Position numbers and translations under genes: made by a program. From Agrypnia vestita (Eukaryota > Arthropoda > Insecta > Trichoptera > Phryganeidae): a DNA stretch of 64,000 bases. Numbering within the stretch: the first letter of the stretch is position 1; every line of letters starts with the position of its first letter. A model generated the notes under the pieces. It was not told the DNA's origin. It worked only from the letters and a program-made list of their open reading frames with translations, and did no database searches. The stretch lies in NCBI GenBank assembly GCA_016648135.1, contig JADDOH010024906.1, forward strand, positions 82,800-146,799. Reading direction: 5' to 3'. Below, one piece after another: positions 35,691 through 47,755 of this stretch.

Positions 35691-36487
35691 AATGGTCAGA
35701 ATAATAAATTAATGATGAGAAAATACCAACCGTATATTTAATTAACTGACTATTCATTTAATGTAATGACCATTTAATTTAAATACTGACCATTTTATTA
35801 TTAAAATACTGACCATTTATATGCAAATTACGAGCCATTAATTAATAAAAATTCATTTCATTTCAAGTGTTTCATTGCATCCCATAGCCAATAGAAATTG
35901 ACATAAAATTTACGTTTCCACAAAAAAAAAAACTGAAAAATGAGAAAGACTAATTTTGTCCCTATAAAACGTTTTTCGAAGAATCATTTTCGGTAAATTG
36001 ACTGAACGCCCTGTAGTAGTTCCGTGAAGTTTAGTCACGGCTTTCTTAGGTCGTTTCACCGTCGTAAAATCTTATGATACCTTAAGGACTGGATCAACTG
36101 TCGATAATGACCTTGCCTAGTTACCCATTCAATAAAATCCTTCGTTAAGCCCCCAATTTGTGGGCCGATTAATGTGGACCACTAAATAATCCAATGGGTA
36201 ATTCCGGGGAATAACGTCATTTTACATACATCGCTCCACTTGGAGAAATATATTTAATTTGTTTAGAAATCAAAATGTGATTGTGTGTCCCTGACATTAA
36301 AATGCTCCGCAGGTGAGATAAAGATGGAGAATTACTTAAAATTATTAAAAATCATAATCCCGCATAAGTTGCAATTATATATTTTTTATTTTTACAATAT
36401 AATAAATAAATTTGTTTAACATTTCATTATTTTATGGATAAGAAATAAAAAATATTGTCAACAATATTTCTTCTGGTTTGGGTGTTC

Positions 36488-36628
36488 TGGGGTATTATAC
36501 CGTGTTATTACGACCTTTCTGGCCGACGTTTCAGATACCATTGCAGGGTCCATGTCAGCGTGATGGACCCTGCAATGGGATCCGAAACGTCGGCCAGAAA
36601 GGTCGTAATAACACGGTATAATACCCCA
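36488..36628. repeat. 66-bp-arm palindrome with hammerhead-like core H6
   Basis: Arms 36488-36553 and 36563-36628 are near-perfect complements around a 9-nt centre. Each arm carries GGACCC..TGCAAT..GGGATCCGAAAC-type stem II and GAAAC(GTCGGCC). The CTGATGA part sits in the centre and is damaged on both strands (GTGATGG, CTGACAT). Same architecture and similar sequence as 3991-4138. The local ORFs are shadows of the palindrome. Confidence 0.65.
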
Positions 36629-38178
36629 AAAGACCCATACGAGAAGATTCTGAGCGGCCGTGAAAACATAAGAACATTCTTAACAATATTTCTATATGTT
36701 TGTTCTGAGAACATAATGGAATTGTTTTTTTTTTCAATGAATGGAAATGAAAATTTTAGTAAAATTGAACACAAGTCTGAAAGAAAATAAAATTAAGATA
36801 TCTCAAAAACTATATATTATAGTTTTCGTTCACACGTTTAACGTTCACCAATTCCACCGTAAGAACATCTACGCAATATCAAAATTTTGAATGTAGTATA
36901 TATGTTAACCGGTTTCTTTCATAATAATATATTCAAATGGACTATGGTAGATACATGTATGGTCCTTTCCATGATAGTATACATAAATTTAGTAGCTGGT
37001 AATGAAACCATAATACTTTCAAAGCAGACTATTAGACAAAATTCTTTTTAATGTATGTATGATATTCGTCCGAATTGTTTAACATAATATATAATAGAAT
37101 ACGCCTGAAAATAATTATTTTCAATTTTTAAATTGAAAATAATTATTTGATAAATATAGAAACTTTCTTTATACTAGACGACTTTTACCGTATGACTAAT
37201 CTCATTCTGTTATTATCTAACTTATTTTATATGGAGCCAATCTCACTTAGTGCAAATGAGAAAGAAATGTATAAAAAGATTTTTTTTCGCTTGACCTGTA
37301 CAAAACCTCTCAACAGTTGACCTATATAAAATATTCCACCTCATTTTATGGACAATGATATGGAATATCTTATGGTAAAAATTATGTGAGCATAGGTCCT
37401 ACTGGATGAACATGTTTTAACTCAACATAATTATAACATGTATTTGAAAAGAAAAATCATTAACTGGGTGACCTTTTATTTACAATAATTTATTAGAGTA
37501 TGAGACGTGTCATTTTTGAGTTTTTTATTCCATATAATTTTTTGAATAAATATAAAATTTTGATATAAAATGCTACAACACATATGGTAGATGACTATTT
37601 GAATGAGTAAAAAAATAATTTTAAATTGGTTAAAAATTTATCAGAATTTCTCACACCACTGCAACAATTTCAATATCACATAAAGTTCCACAACACAAAT
37701 AACTTTCAACAACTTAAAAATAATTATCAGATAAAACACAAGAAATTCTCAAATACGAAATTTAAATCATTTAAGAAGATGAATGGATATGAATGTATTT
37801 ATTCCGTTATTCGAGCGAGGCAGATATGTATATATTTGTTTGAAATATTTGTGTATCAATTCGATATATTTGCCAAAAACGATGAAAGATTTTTATTCAT
37901 ATAATAAGAACGATTCATTTTATAAATAATATTTATGAACATTGAACACACATATATATACGACTTTACCATAGCTTCGTCTATGTGAGACTTCTATAAT
38001 TTGCCTTAATTGATTTTTTTAATCACGACTTAATAATAATATTGAATAGTTAGCCTATCGATGTCCTTAATATTTAATTTAATTTTGTTTAAATAGAAAA
38101 TAATTGAAAATTTTAAATACATATATTGTAAAAAAATGGATAAGTTTTGAAAATGGTTTAAAAATTATAAGTATCAAT
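36629..38178. other. No feature recognised
   Basis: AT-rich; a 92-residue frame at 37626-37904 shows no domain. Confidence 0.3.
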
Positions 38179-38383
38179 GTGTTAAATTAACCACCAGACC
38201 ACATGGTGAAGCAGGCAATGTCTATGGAGCTTCATCGATAGTCATCCAGGGGAAGATTAAAGAATTCCTAGACAACTCAATGCTTCAAAATACTACAGAG
38301 AATGAAAACGATACCCAGAAACGACGAAGATACAGCCTGAGAACGAGAAGAACCGACTACAATAGTCAATCTGGGCCATTGTC
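38179..38383 (+). pseudogene. Remnant of an unknown coding family (motif SSxVIQxKxKE)
   Basis: An open frame reads GEAGNVYGASSIVIQGKIKE, FLDNSMLQN, then DTQKRRRYSLRTRRTDYNSQ before running into the AAG repeat. The minus-strand ORF at 50377-50523 has the same order: SSAVIQRKTKELLDNSLIQN, DTQNRRTYTQRKRKADPNS. Similarity over about 45 residues with mostly conservative changes points to a shared protein source, probably a transposon ORF; I do not recognise the family. Confidence 0.45.
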
Positions 38384-38590
38384 CAAGAAGAAGAAGAAGA
38401 AGAAGAAGAAGAAGAAGAAGAAGAAGAAGAAGAAGAAGAAGAAGAAGAAGAAGAAGAAGAAGAAGAAGAAGAAGAAGAAGAAGAGGAAGAGGAAGAAGAA
38501 GAAGAAGAAGAAGAAGAAGAAGAAGAAGAAGAAGAGGAAGAGGAAGAGGAAGAGGAAGAGGAAGAGGAAGAAGAAGAAGAAGAAGAAGAA

Positions 38591-38621
<31 letters not shown>

Positions 38622-38723
38622 AAGAGGAAGAGGAAGAGGAAGAGGAAGAAGAAGAAGAAGAAGAAGAAGAAGAAGAAGAAGAGGAAGAGGAAGAGGAAGA
38701 GGAAGAGGAAGAAGAAGAAGAAG
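38384..38723 (+). repeat. (AAG)n/(GAG)n compound microsatellite, 340 bp
   Basis: Pure purine strand of AAG and interspersed GAG triplets with a single T (TAAG at 38591). In one frame it encodes poly-Lys/Arg, giving a 159-residue ORF that is an artefact of the repeat. Confidence 0.95.
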
Positions 38724-38914
38724 TTGCCTGCTATAAATAAGTTAATAATTATTATTTAGGAACCGGCATGTAAAAATAATGTCATTTTTGAGGGTTACAG
38801 CTAGTTATATCATATTGTTCATAAAGACAAACAAATGACTTACTAATATAATACTCTACCGTACACCCGATAAAAATCGCAGGACATAATTACACCAATA
38901 ATAATAATTTTGTT

Positions 38915-38936
38915 CTCTGTCTGTCTGTCTGTCTGT
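38915..38936 (+). repeat. (CTGT)n microsatellite
   Basis: Five CTGT units. Confidence 0.8.
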
Positions 38937-39771
38937 AATTTCCGGTAATGGCCGTTATTTCATATATTCATTTATTAATTTTTTTATCCCATCCTCTCTC
39001 TCTCTATTTTCTATACGAATCGACACAATTCCATAGATCTTACTCAAATTAAGAACCCACATGTAAAAATACTTAATTTTTAACGGGTTGTAGCTAATAA
39101 ATATAAATGCAGGGTAGTTTGGTGGCACAACCCTTGCATGTACCCTGAGCCGCTCACTGATTAACGTGTCAAATTCGGTTGCCCGCGCCTCATTAGCGGC
39201 TAGACAGTGTTATTGTTGTAATTCCAGCAAGCAATGGCCGGACATTCGAAATTAGAATAGTTGATCATTGAAGGTTACTGGTAGAAGGATAGTTCAAAGC
39301 CAACACAACTTACAGAAAAATATAGGTAATAAAAAAAATTATATATGTAAATTTGACATTGGGTCTTCAGTTAAACAATGTATCATTTCCAACTGATAAA
39401 ATTATTATCGGGATTATATAATATAATTAAGATTATTGGAATTACATTTGTAAGCAAAATCAGTACATCTACCTCGGTTAATTGAAATCATTCTATTAAC
39501 CGTCTATAATAGAATGAATGAAAAAAATATGTGGGAGAGAGAACAAATTTTCAAGTCTTTTCTAATATATAATACGAAGCCGAAGGAGCCATAAAATTTT
39601 TGAGTGTTACAAAGATATTTTAAAATATTTGACGTGCGGATAAATATTTACTTTTTATAATTCCTTTATACTATGACTCTGTATGATGAATAAAATTTTA
39701 AAGTTTTTCTTTTGCCTGTAACAGAATGAATGAAACCTATTGTTTTGTTTATAGTATTTTTGTAAACAATT

Positions 39772-39814
39772 GTATCCTGACGAAGAGGCCATGGGCTCTG
39801 AAACATGTTGATAT
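39772..39814 (+). ncRNA. Hammerhead-ribozyme-like motif H7
   Basis: Helix I GTATC/GATAT (5 pairs with one G-U), core CTGACGA, stem II AGAG-G-CC/GG-G-CTCT with one mismatch and AT loop, GAAA, then C-AT-GTT: helix III A-U and C-G with a GUU triplet. AAAAGTGGTGAAAACAAGG follows. All consensus positions except core U7 to C are met. Confidence 0.5.
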
Positions 39815-39899
39815 TTTTCAATACAAAAGTGGTGAAAACAAGGTTCATTTTTATTAATTATATTAATAAAGTATTTTTGTTTTACCCAGTTTATAATTT

Positions 39900-40010
39900 A
39901 TCATTTTTGGAATTCAATCAATTCAATCTTTATTCAATATTTATTCAATGTTACAAATGTTTACAATGTTTACAATGTTTACAGTATTTACAGATTTACA
40001 AAATTAAATT
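39900..40010 (+). repeat. Low-complexity TTTACAATG/ATTCAAT repeats
   Basis: Short slipped repeats: TTCAATC/TTCAATA phrases then three TTTACAATG-like units. Confidence 0.6.
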
Positions 40011-43000
40011 AAACTTTGCTGATTGTTGCTGATTATAATGGCAGCAAGTAAATACTAAATTGATTTGACGCCCTGCCGGCTACAGCAGACAGTGCTCTTC
40101 CATTAATATAATGTTCAAAAATATTTATTATTTATATAACATTTGTGAATCAATCTTATTACCAATTACAATTAAGTAATAGTAATAATTAAATGCTTAC
40201 AATTTAATAATGGTGTTAATTAATTCTATTATAGACAAAGAAATGCGTGTTTAATATTTCGTAATATTCAAGAACTTAATACACCTTCAAACAATTTTTT
40301 TTCCAGTCTTGAACTTCTCAGACAGATATATCAAAAAATTGTCGCTCCATCACGTAATTTAATATAATATCTCCACCGCGTTAAAATGCAAAAATTTCAA
40401 AAAAAGTCAAAAATATCCAGAGTACACTCATTATTCTTAGCCAGTATCCATGCTTCTCGCACATATGTATGCAGTCTGATAAGGGATACTTTTTTGTACA
40501 TACACAAACTAAATAATTTAGTGGAGACGATCCAAAAAATTCTTATTAGCTTTTGACCAAACCCAAAACAAAAAAATTAACAAAATATCCTGGCTCTAAA
40601 TAAGGGCTTAAAATTTAAAAAAATGTGTAACTTCGCTTAGTTATATTGGTCCTGGAGAAAAATTTTAAAAATAAATTTGAAACACAAGTGGAAAAATAGA
40701 GCGCTATGTTTGTCTCTATGAGAATATATGGGTCTGTGTTGTGATTGCATTTTCTTACATAAATATTGCGCAATAATTCGAAAATATTTTGACAGATTCA
40801 ACGTTGTACGAACTTTTTCGCATTTCTAGTATGTTTTCTTTATTTACAATTAAATTTTGTTTATTTACTTGAAATTGAAAAGATTAAAATAACACATGCA
40901 CATAGAAGGAAATTCTTTTATTTGTTTACCTTTAAAAAGTGTCGCAAGAAAACTTATCAAAGTTCTACGCACCATTGACGGTGTATTTATCACGTAATGG
41001 ATTCCAAATAAAATATACACGGTAAATATTAAATGAAAAACATATAAACTTCATGATAATATGATAAAAACAGAAAATAATTTACCTGGTTGATCTAGAC
41101 ATGAAAAACGCAGCAAGTCGTCAAAGTCGCCTCTGACACTGGAGGCCGATCCGCGGAAAATGTCAACCATAGATTTTGCACGAGAAACGATTCCATAGAT
41201 CGATTGGACAGATTGGTTACAATTCTAAAGTGTACCAGAAAAATAATAAGGCTGACAGAATTGGCGCGGTAATTGAGATTCAAACAATTTTTGTATAGTA
41301 TTTTGCTTTGCATTTTTGAAAAATTATTATTCTAAAACTAGTGTATATACGTTAACGCAATTGTCTGGCATTGCCATCTAAATTTACCACTTTTTCTCGT
41401 AACTTCTCTTGAATTTTGTCACATTTTGGGTATGGAAATGTATCAATTTAAAATTTATTCATTAGTTACATGTATTTTTAATGCATAAATCTTTCTAGAA
41501 TGACTGAAACCAAATTATTTAAAAATTGCTCAAATTTTTAGGTTTATACGACCGTATTGACTTATGACATTTAATAAACCTTGTTATTTTAAATTTTAAT
41601 TATAAAATTGAATATGCTAAAAAAATATTGAATATATATTATTTCCTTGCGGGTAATCGTATTAAATTTATTCTACATTGTACTGATCCGAGAATGTCTG
41701 TTTCTTCTCAGTACTTTTATCATAGTTTGACTATTCTATATAGATAGATTTATATAGATATAAGTACCTACATTTGAATCTGCCTATCTCTCAATTTTAT
41801 TGAAATGATTATTAGGGGTGAGGCCCTTCTAAAAGGATTAAAGAGGTATCCTTCAAGCTAGACGGCAGGCATACCATATGCCACACACTCGAGATATTCC
41901 ATAATAATTTACGAATCCCGAATACTAATAGGCTGCGTCCAGCCAAAGCCTTAAAATAAATTTCTCTTGGTATTGGAAAGGGGCAAAAGGTTTAGAATTA
42001 TCCCTTTGTTTAGTGCTACTGATAAATAATGAATAAAGGTTTTCAAGTCGTTCCAATTTTTTAAGGAAATAACTACAATGACGTCTCATTAAAAATCGAA
42101 TAAAACACACTCGAAATTATTGTATGTTCGTTAACTAAAATACATTTATATAAGAGTATTTTGGATTATTTCTCTTATGAAAAACATCTCGGTAAAAGCT
42201 TTGTTATTATAATATACAAAATTATATATATTACATAGAGTAAGTTGCCTTTGCTTTGTCGTTTTCTTGGAAATAATTATTTAATTAGCTTGAATTATAA
42301 TATGTTATTATATCATGAACACGACGCATTCAATCATTCCAGTGTCGCCTAAAGCGATAATTATATAGGTTGTACGAAAACCTTGTGTACGCTTCTGCAA
42401 AATTTCTATGGTTTAATAATAATATGGAGCACGAAAGTATAGTATATATATATATATATATATATCCACTAGTTATTTGATAGAAATATAATATGATTTA
42501 AAAATACTAACATTAAATTTAATAATTCAAACATATAAAACTGAGAACCTATTATTTTTACTGAATTGACGTTGGTCGTGACTGTGGAAGGCAAATGAAA
42601 ACACTGGAAATTAATTAGCGATTTATAAATTAGTGATTAATTAATTAATTAATGAACAAAGTCACTTAATACGAATCACACTATTTTGTAAGCTATGAAC
42701 ACTTTATTTTCTCTGGGAACACTTTATTTAACATTCGCCAGGTTATTCCATACTTTTATAATATTCGTCTTTATTTATTTCACCACTTAGATAAGATCTC
42801 GCTTGATTATTTCGCTCGATATCTATCGCTCCAAAACTCCACGACTAGGCACAAGCTCTCCCCTTGCGCGTTTTGTAAAGTAAAGTACATTGTAATAACA
42901 TTTTACGACAATCAAGTTACAAAAAACCCTTTTCATAATCGTGTTATCGATAAAGTTAGGTATGTTACAAAAAAAACTATATTCCAGATATACATATATT

Positions 43001-43419
43001 ATTTATTAATATATTTATTGTCACACAAATAGATAGAATATTAAACAACCTGACCAGATATAAAGGATTGCAAGGAAATTTCTCGATATTTATGGGAACT
43101 CTAATTCAACCGAATACTCAAAAATTGATAGTAACAGTAAAAATAAATAATTTCTTAAAACCCCAAAAAAATATATTATAAGAGAACAAGATTTTTTAAT
43201 ATAATCGACAAGATTTTGTATAAATCACTAATTTCTTGAATTATCAATAATTAAGTAACGAAGTTAGTTTTAAAATTTATTTTCAGATTAGTTCTTAATA
43301 ATTTATTCACCTCTCTTTAGTAATATTATACTTTATACTTTTACTTTATACTTTTAATAATAATAATGTAATACTTTATTAATGTTAATTATTGTACTTG
43401 TACTGTAAAATTGCTGCAG
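40011..43419. other. No gene recognised
   Basis: AT-rich. Short frames show no domain. A (TA)n tract lies at about 42440-42465. CACTGGAAATTAATT at 42602 also occurs near 31757, hinting at a shared diverged repeat. Confidence 0.3.
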
Positions 43420-43518
43420 TATTTTAGTATAAAGTGTGTGGGATCCAATGTGAAGGAAGATTATCGTGTCATACGTTACAGTTCTCGACGTAAGCGAGTA
43501 TTGCGAATTAGGTTTATG
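43420..43518 (+). other. Candidate internal coding exon, 33 codons
   Basis: Acceptor TTGCTGCAG (ends 43419) and donor ATG|GTAAGC (43519) bound exactly 33 open codons, phase 0 on both sides: YFSIKCVGSNVKEDYRVIRY then a basic SSRRKR segment. No domain recognised and no neighbouring exon found. Could be chance. Confidence 0.2.
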
Positions 43519-43947
43519 GTAAGCATTTATATCTGTTTTACTATAGTATCTTCTGAAGCGATAGTAAAATTAGCCTGCAAAAAGCAGTGTGCAGTGTATT
43601 ATGCTCGCGGGTATTATAACAGAACACAATGGTAGAGTTGAATGATATAATTATTACATTCATTCGTTTGCGGCACTAAACTAAATAACGGAATTATTTC
43701 AGTACGCCAACTAAAGTGCTTTTCTGAAGAGAGGATGTGGCATCCTTTTGATAATGGTGTCCCAGGCGGGCAGAGTTGGGAGGCTCGTCAAAAAGTATTC
43801 ACAGAAATAAATAATTTTAAAAGTGATGGTGTCATCAGCCTGAAATTATTTCGTAAATATTAAATGAAGAATCTTTTGAGCATTTTTAAATTTTTCAAGA
43901 ATACAATATTTACCGAATTATATCCCATTACTCAAGATATATTAAAC

Positions 43948-44225
43948 ATGTCTCATTGAGACGAAATTTTTTTTTATATAGAAAAGTAGGTATGAAAGTC
44001 TTTTGGGTGTTTACAGAGCTGACGAATGGTCGTATGGCTGGAATAAGTGATCACATTACACAATGTATAAATTTGGAAGTCTACGATGGGTGGAATTGGG
44101 AACATTTTATTGTGTAAATTGATCACTCAAGCCAGCCGTAGAATAGGTCGTAAGCCATATAAACACCCAAAGAAGACTTCCATAACTAATTTCATATAAA
44201 AAATAGCTTTCTATCTGTGAGACAT
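43948..44225. mobile_element. MITE M, copy 1
   Basis: Ends ATGTCTCATTGAGACGAAAT and ...CTGTGAGACAT are inverted. Inner inverted blocks: AAGTCTTTTGGGTGTTTACA / AACACCCAAAGAAGACTT, and TGGCTGGAATAAGTGATCAC / GATCACTCAAGCCAGCC. The loop holds TTGGAAGTCTACGATGGGTG. Same family as 49540, 53107 and 57044. Confidence 0.75.
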
Positions 44226-44581
44226 TTTTTATATATTTAATTAAGATTATATTATAATATTAAATTAAGATTTGATAAATCTATCTTTGGTAAAGCAAAA
44301 GCATAATTTAAGACAGGAATTCTTCTCATGTATGGTGATTCATTACATTAATAAAAAATATAAAAATTAAAAATTTTCACGGTCGTTCATGATTTTTTAT
44401 ATAAAATTTCCTAGACTATTCTTCCTTGTGCTTGGGTGAGAGAATATATGTGCATTAAGCAATGGCATGCAGTCAGTACCTACATTGAAGCATGAATTGT
44501 GAAGAAAGCTAAATAAAATAATATACAACTCAAAATATTCCATTTTAAAAGAATAATTATTTTTATCATATTATTGCCGAT

Positions 44582-44589
<8 letters not shown>

Positions 44590-44622
<33 letters not shown>

Positions 44623-44690
44623 TATAGAGAATATCATATATTAATATATATTAAATACTCTGTATAAATATATATATATATATTTTAACA
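44590..44690. repeat. (TA)n-rich tract
   Basis: Interrupted TA repeat; its right part abuts the SINE copy at 44691 and may be that SINE's tail. Confidence 0.8.
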
Positions 44691-44820
44691 TAGATTTGAA
44701 CACGGAATACGTGTCGTATCAATATTCTTACTATTTTCAAATTGAGGTAAATGCTTATGAAACTAAATATTATGAAAATAGGGCTAACTTTCTGGTATAT
44801 TGGGATGGAGCTGGAACCAC
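44691..44820 (-). mobile_element. Degraded SINE family A copy, head lost
   Basis: Keeps the distal part (GAACACGGAATACGTGTCGT on the plus strand) and the middle (TATGAAAATAGGGCTAACTT) but the tRNA-like head is destroyed. Confidence 0.6.
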
Positions 44821-44839
44821 ATCAATCATGATAATTTGG

Positions 44840-44990
44840 TTGTCTGTCCATAACTTCCAGCAAAGTCTGTAATTTCATTCAAATTCACGGCTAAAAAAAC
44901 GAAATTACACAGCTGGACACTGCGAACCTCGAACGCGCAAATGCCAGCGCTGTACCACAGCGATATTGCTACCACGCCTCTCCGTCGACC
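44840..44990 (-). mobile_element. tRNA-derived SINE family C, copy 1
   Basis: Minus strand: CGTGGTAGCAATATCGCTG, a B-box-like GCGTTCGAGGTTCGCAG, GTCCAGCTGTGTAATTTCG, then TTTTTTAGCCGTGAATTTG and a body with GGACAGAC. Matches 60215-60378. It lies directly beside the SINE A remnant. Confidence 0.6.
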
Positions 44991-45234
44991 GTCAGAAACA
45001 TACTATATAAACTAAAATATAAACTAGAATCTCATCGCAGCATCCACCATCAAGGCTATTGTCACTGATAACAGGTTCACCCTAATGATAAACTCACATA
45101 CGTATCTAAAATGTGACGCTGTATCTGGGGAAATCTTAAGAGGTAGATATTTACTTACACGATATATATGTAACATTTTATTGTCACCTACTTTTTATTC
45201 TTTTCTTTATAAGATGAAGTGCCTTTTCTGTTTT

Positions 45235-45635
45235 TACTCCCTTTCTTTTAACTCGTAGCGTCTGCTTGTCTACTTGTCGTCTTGTCTGCTTGTCTGACGA
45301 AAAAACTTTGGATCGATTTTTAACCCTTTTCCCGTGATCCAATCAAGCTCAAACTTTGCAAGCAGACTCGTGGCGACGATCACAAAGATCTATCAAATTT
45401 TCGTAAAAAAATTAATAAATTTTCAGACTTTTCAAATTTTGAATGGTTTTTTCATTCAAATTGTTAAGTTGTATGAAAATATTTCAATGCGTCTGGTAGA
45501 CGCGAAACCTGATTATAGTATAATTTTGGATTTTCGGAAGTTTTTTATTACTACCTTACGTAGCGTCGCCCGACCGAAGCCCAACGCGTAGGTTAAGCGA
45601 AAAAAAGTTTCAATTAGTAAATGAGAAAGGGAGTA
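45235..45635 (-). mobile_element. Inverted-repeat element A, copy 2
   Basis: Perfect 12-bp terminal inverted repeats TACTCCCTTTCT (45235-45246) and AGAAAGGGAGTA (45624-45635). On the minus strand it contains GATCGTCGCCACGAGTCT, GATTGGATCACGGG and AAAAGGGTTAAAAATCGATC, as in 14441-14976. No transposase; an 85-codon frame across it is not conserved in copy 1. Confidence 0.7.
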
Positions 45636-45796
45636 CAATAACAACTTGGTTTTTATGGGTTATTTTTTAAAATATTATGTTACAAGATTAAATTCCATCG
45701 CTTCTTTATTGTTACATGTATTTTATCATAGATCTTAAATGAGTACAATAATTAAAAAAACTTAAGAAGAAATTTATAGTTAATAATTAGCATTAG

Positions 45797-46000
45797 AAAG
45801 TCAGGTGGTTTGGGAATGTTGAGGAAATAATGGTAAGAAAGATATATAACGCAAATGTTGACGGTGCCAGAAAGAGAGGGCGACTGCGTAAGATATGGCA
45901 TGACCAGATTAACCAGATACTGGAAGATGGTTCCATTAGAAGCTTCAACAACCGTTGAGCATGCATGCGAAGATGTATGAATGTGGTGAGGTGAGAGTTG
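45797..46000 (+). pseudogene. LINE ORF2 C-terminal remnant
   Basis: Frame with one internal stop: VRWFGNVEEIMVRKIYNANV, DGARKRGRLRKIWHDQINQI, RSFNNR-stop-ACMRRCMNV. 'LRW.GHVE.....+I......G.R.RGR.+K.W.D' followed by 'R.CM.R.M.V' is the canonical C terminus of this insect LINE group. Same source as 1578-1799, which has lost the middle. Confidence 0.65.
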
Positions 46001-47302
46001 TAGTGTAGAAACGGTGTGGGATACGGGAAATAAGAAAAAAAGGGATCATTGCAATATGCTTATTAGATTAAAGTCGCTTTTGACCGACTTAAGTCAAAAC
46101 TTTACATCAATCAGATCTTTAATAATACAAGCTGAATTAATCTGATCAATAAATTAAAAATTAATACACATAATCACCAATCAGAATACTTAATTTTCCA
46201 CACCAAACAGTCCCGTTGGGAACTGGCCGTGTTATGTGAAATAGATTTTAGAATTTTTAGAAAGTTTTTTACCTTTTGTTTTTGCTGTCAATATATGAAA
46301 GTTCTTATAGACTAAAAATAATATTAGAGAAGGATAATTAATGATTTAATTTAGTTTATCTGCTTTCAAAATTTTAAAACGTTTTATATTGTAATTCAAA
46401 ATTATTAATATTAAACTAAAATTGATTGTTCACTATCCTGTTGTTGAATCAGATGAACAATAATTAATATGAAACCTACTTTAAAGCCTATTCTAATAGG
46501 TTATAGAACTCAAGCATCGTTTGCTAGATTTAAATTATCACAACATTTGTTCAATCGCTACGTATAATGATTCCAGGGTAACAAAAAACCATTAAAAAAA
46601 TTAAAAAAATTATTCATAATATATCATAAATGTCAATTTCCATCTCTCATGACTTTCCTCTGAATTCAAAAACATATTTGACAGCTCAAAAAAGAAGCGG
46701 ATTTGTTTATGGTACTAAGATTGTTATATGTAATCATTGCGCAATCAATTGAAATAATACTTTATAGAGCGCGTCTCTTTATGCGATATTTACCGCAAAA
46801 AAATCACGAACAAATTATTTTCAATATATTTTCGATTATCGGTGTAGTCCGGGCATGTTGCGTCAGTATCAAGATTAATGACAATAAAGTGGGAAATTAA
46901 ATAAACTGTTTATATGCTAAGTGTAAATTAATGTGCGTAACCAAATTCAATAGTTCAGACAGATAGAAATAACATTGATTAATGACAATAAATGAGTGAA
47001 AATAAATGTGAAAAGTGTGCGTATTAATGAAACATTTCGAATATATATTATATATGCTTTGTTTTAGTATTATTTGTAAAAACATAACGTTGAAAGGTCG
47101 TTCGCTGATTTGTTTAATATTATTCGGAAAACATATTGTATTACAAAAATACAAACGTAACAAATAGTCCGGGCGATTTCATGTTTTCTCTGATTTGTGT
47201 GAGTAAGGATCAGTGTAAGTTTGAAAGTAAACAATTAACGTTTCGCAGTGTAAAATATTGTGTAAAAGTGTAAGTGTGCATTGAAAGAAAGCTCTGACAA
47301 AG
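46001..47302. other. No feature recognised
   Basis: AT-rich spacer; ORFs here show no domain. Confidence 0.3.
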
Positions 47303-47755
47303 ATGGATCAAATGCTATCTGCTGTCAGTTTTACTGTACGGTGTCAAAGCTGGACCCTCAGGGTTGGCTCTACAAACCGCGTGGAGGCTTTCGGAATGTG
47401 GATTCATCGCAGAATGTTAAGGATATACTGGACTGACATAATAACTCGCACTGAAGTTTTACACAGAGCAAATTTCCAAAGAAAATCATTTACAACAATC
47501 AAGCTACATAAGACATCGTATTTTAGTCTCATAATCAGGGAGAAAAATATACCCTACTTCAATTGGTTGTCGAAGTTCAGAATGGCCGGCTTAGAAATGA
47601 CCTGGCTTAAAAAGATCCGAGAATGGACCGGGATAAGAAGAGTCGACCGGCAACCCGCGAGCTACCCAAGATAGAGGTGGCTTCTCTGGGGCAATCTTCA
47701 ACGTCGGAGGGACCCGAGAGGACACTTAAAGAAGAACAAGTGTATTGAATGTGTT
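47303..47755 (+). pseudogene. LINE ORF2 C-terminal fragment
   Basis: An open 123-codon frame from ATG 47303: CQSWTLRVGSTNRVEAFGMW, IHRRMLRIYWTDIITRTEVL, HRANF, TTIKLHKTSYFSLIIREK, then WLKKIREWTGI. This matches the order 'WTL.....+EAFEMW+YRRMLKI.W....TN.EVL.R......TI..RK..YLGH+.R..K' and 'SWL+N+R.W' of the post-RT region in insect LINEs. A frameshift near 47670 leads to RWLLWGNLQRRRDPRGHLKK, the family's terminus. The upstream ATG is fortuitous; the RT domain is absent. Confidence 0.7.

Noticed and set aside
36455..36790. 111-residue ORF and its minus-strand mirror
   Set aside because: Both run through a palindrome, so each is a shadow of the inverted repeat.
38280..38759. 159-residue Lys/Arg-rich ORF
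   Set aside because: Most of it is translation of a triplet microsatellite.
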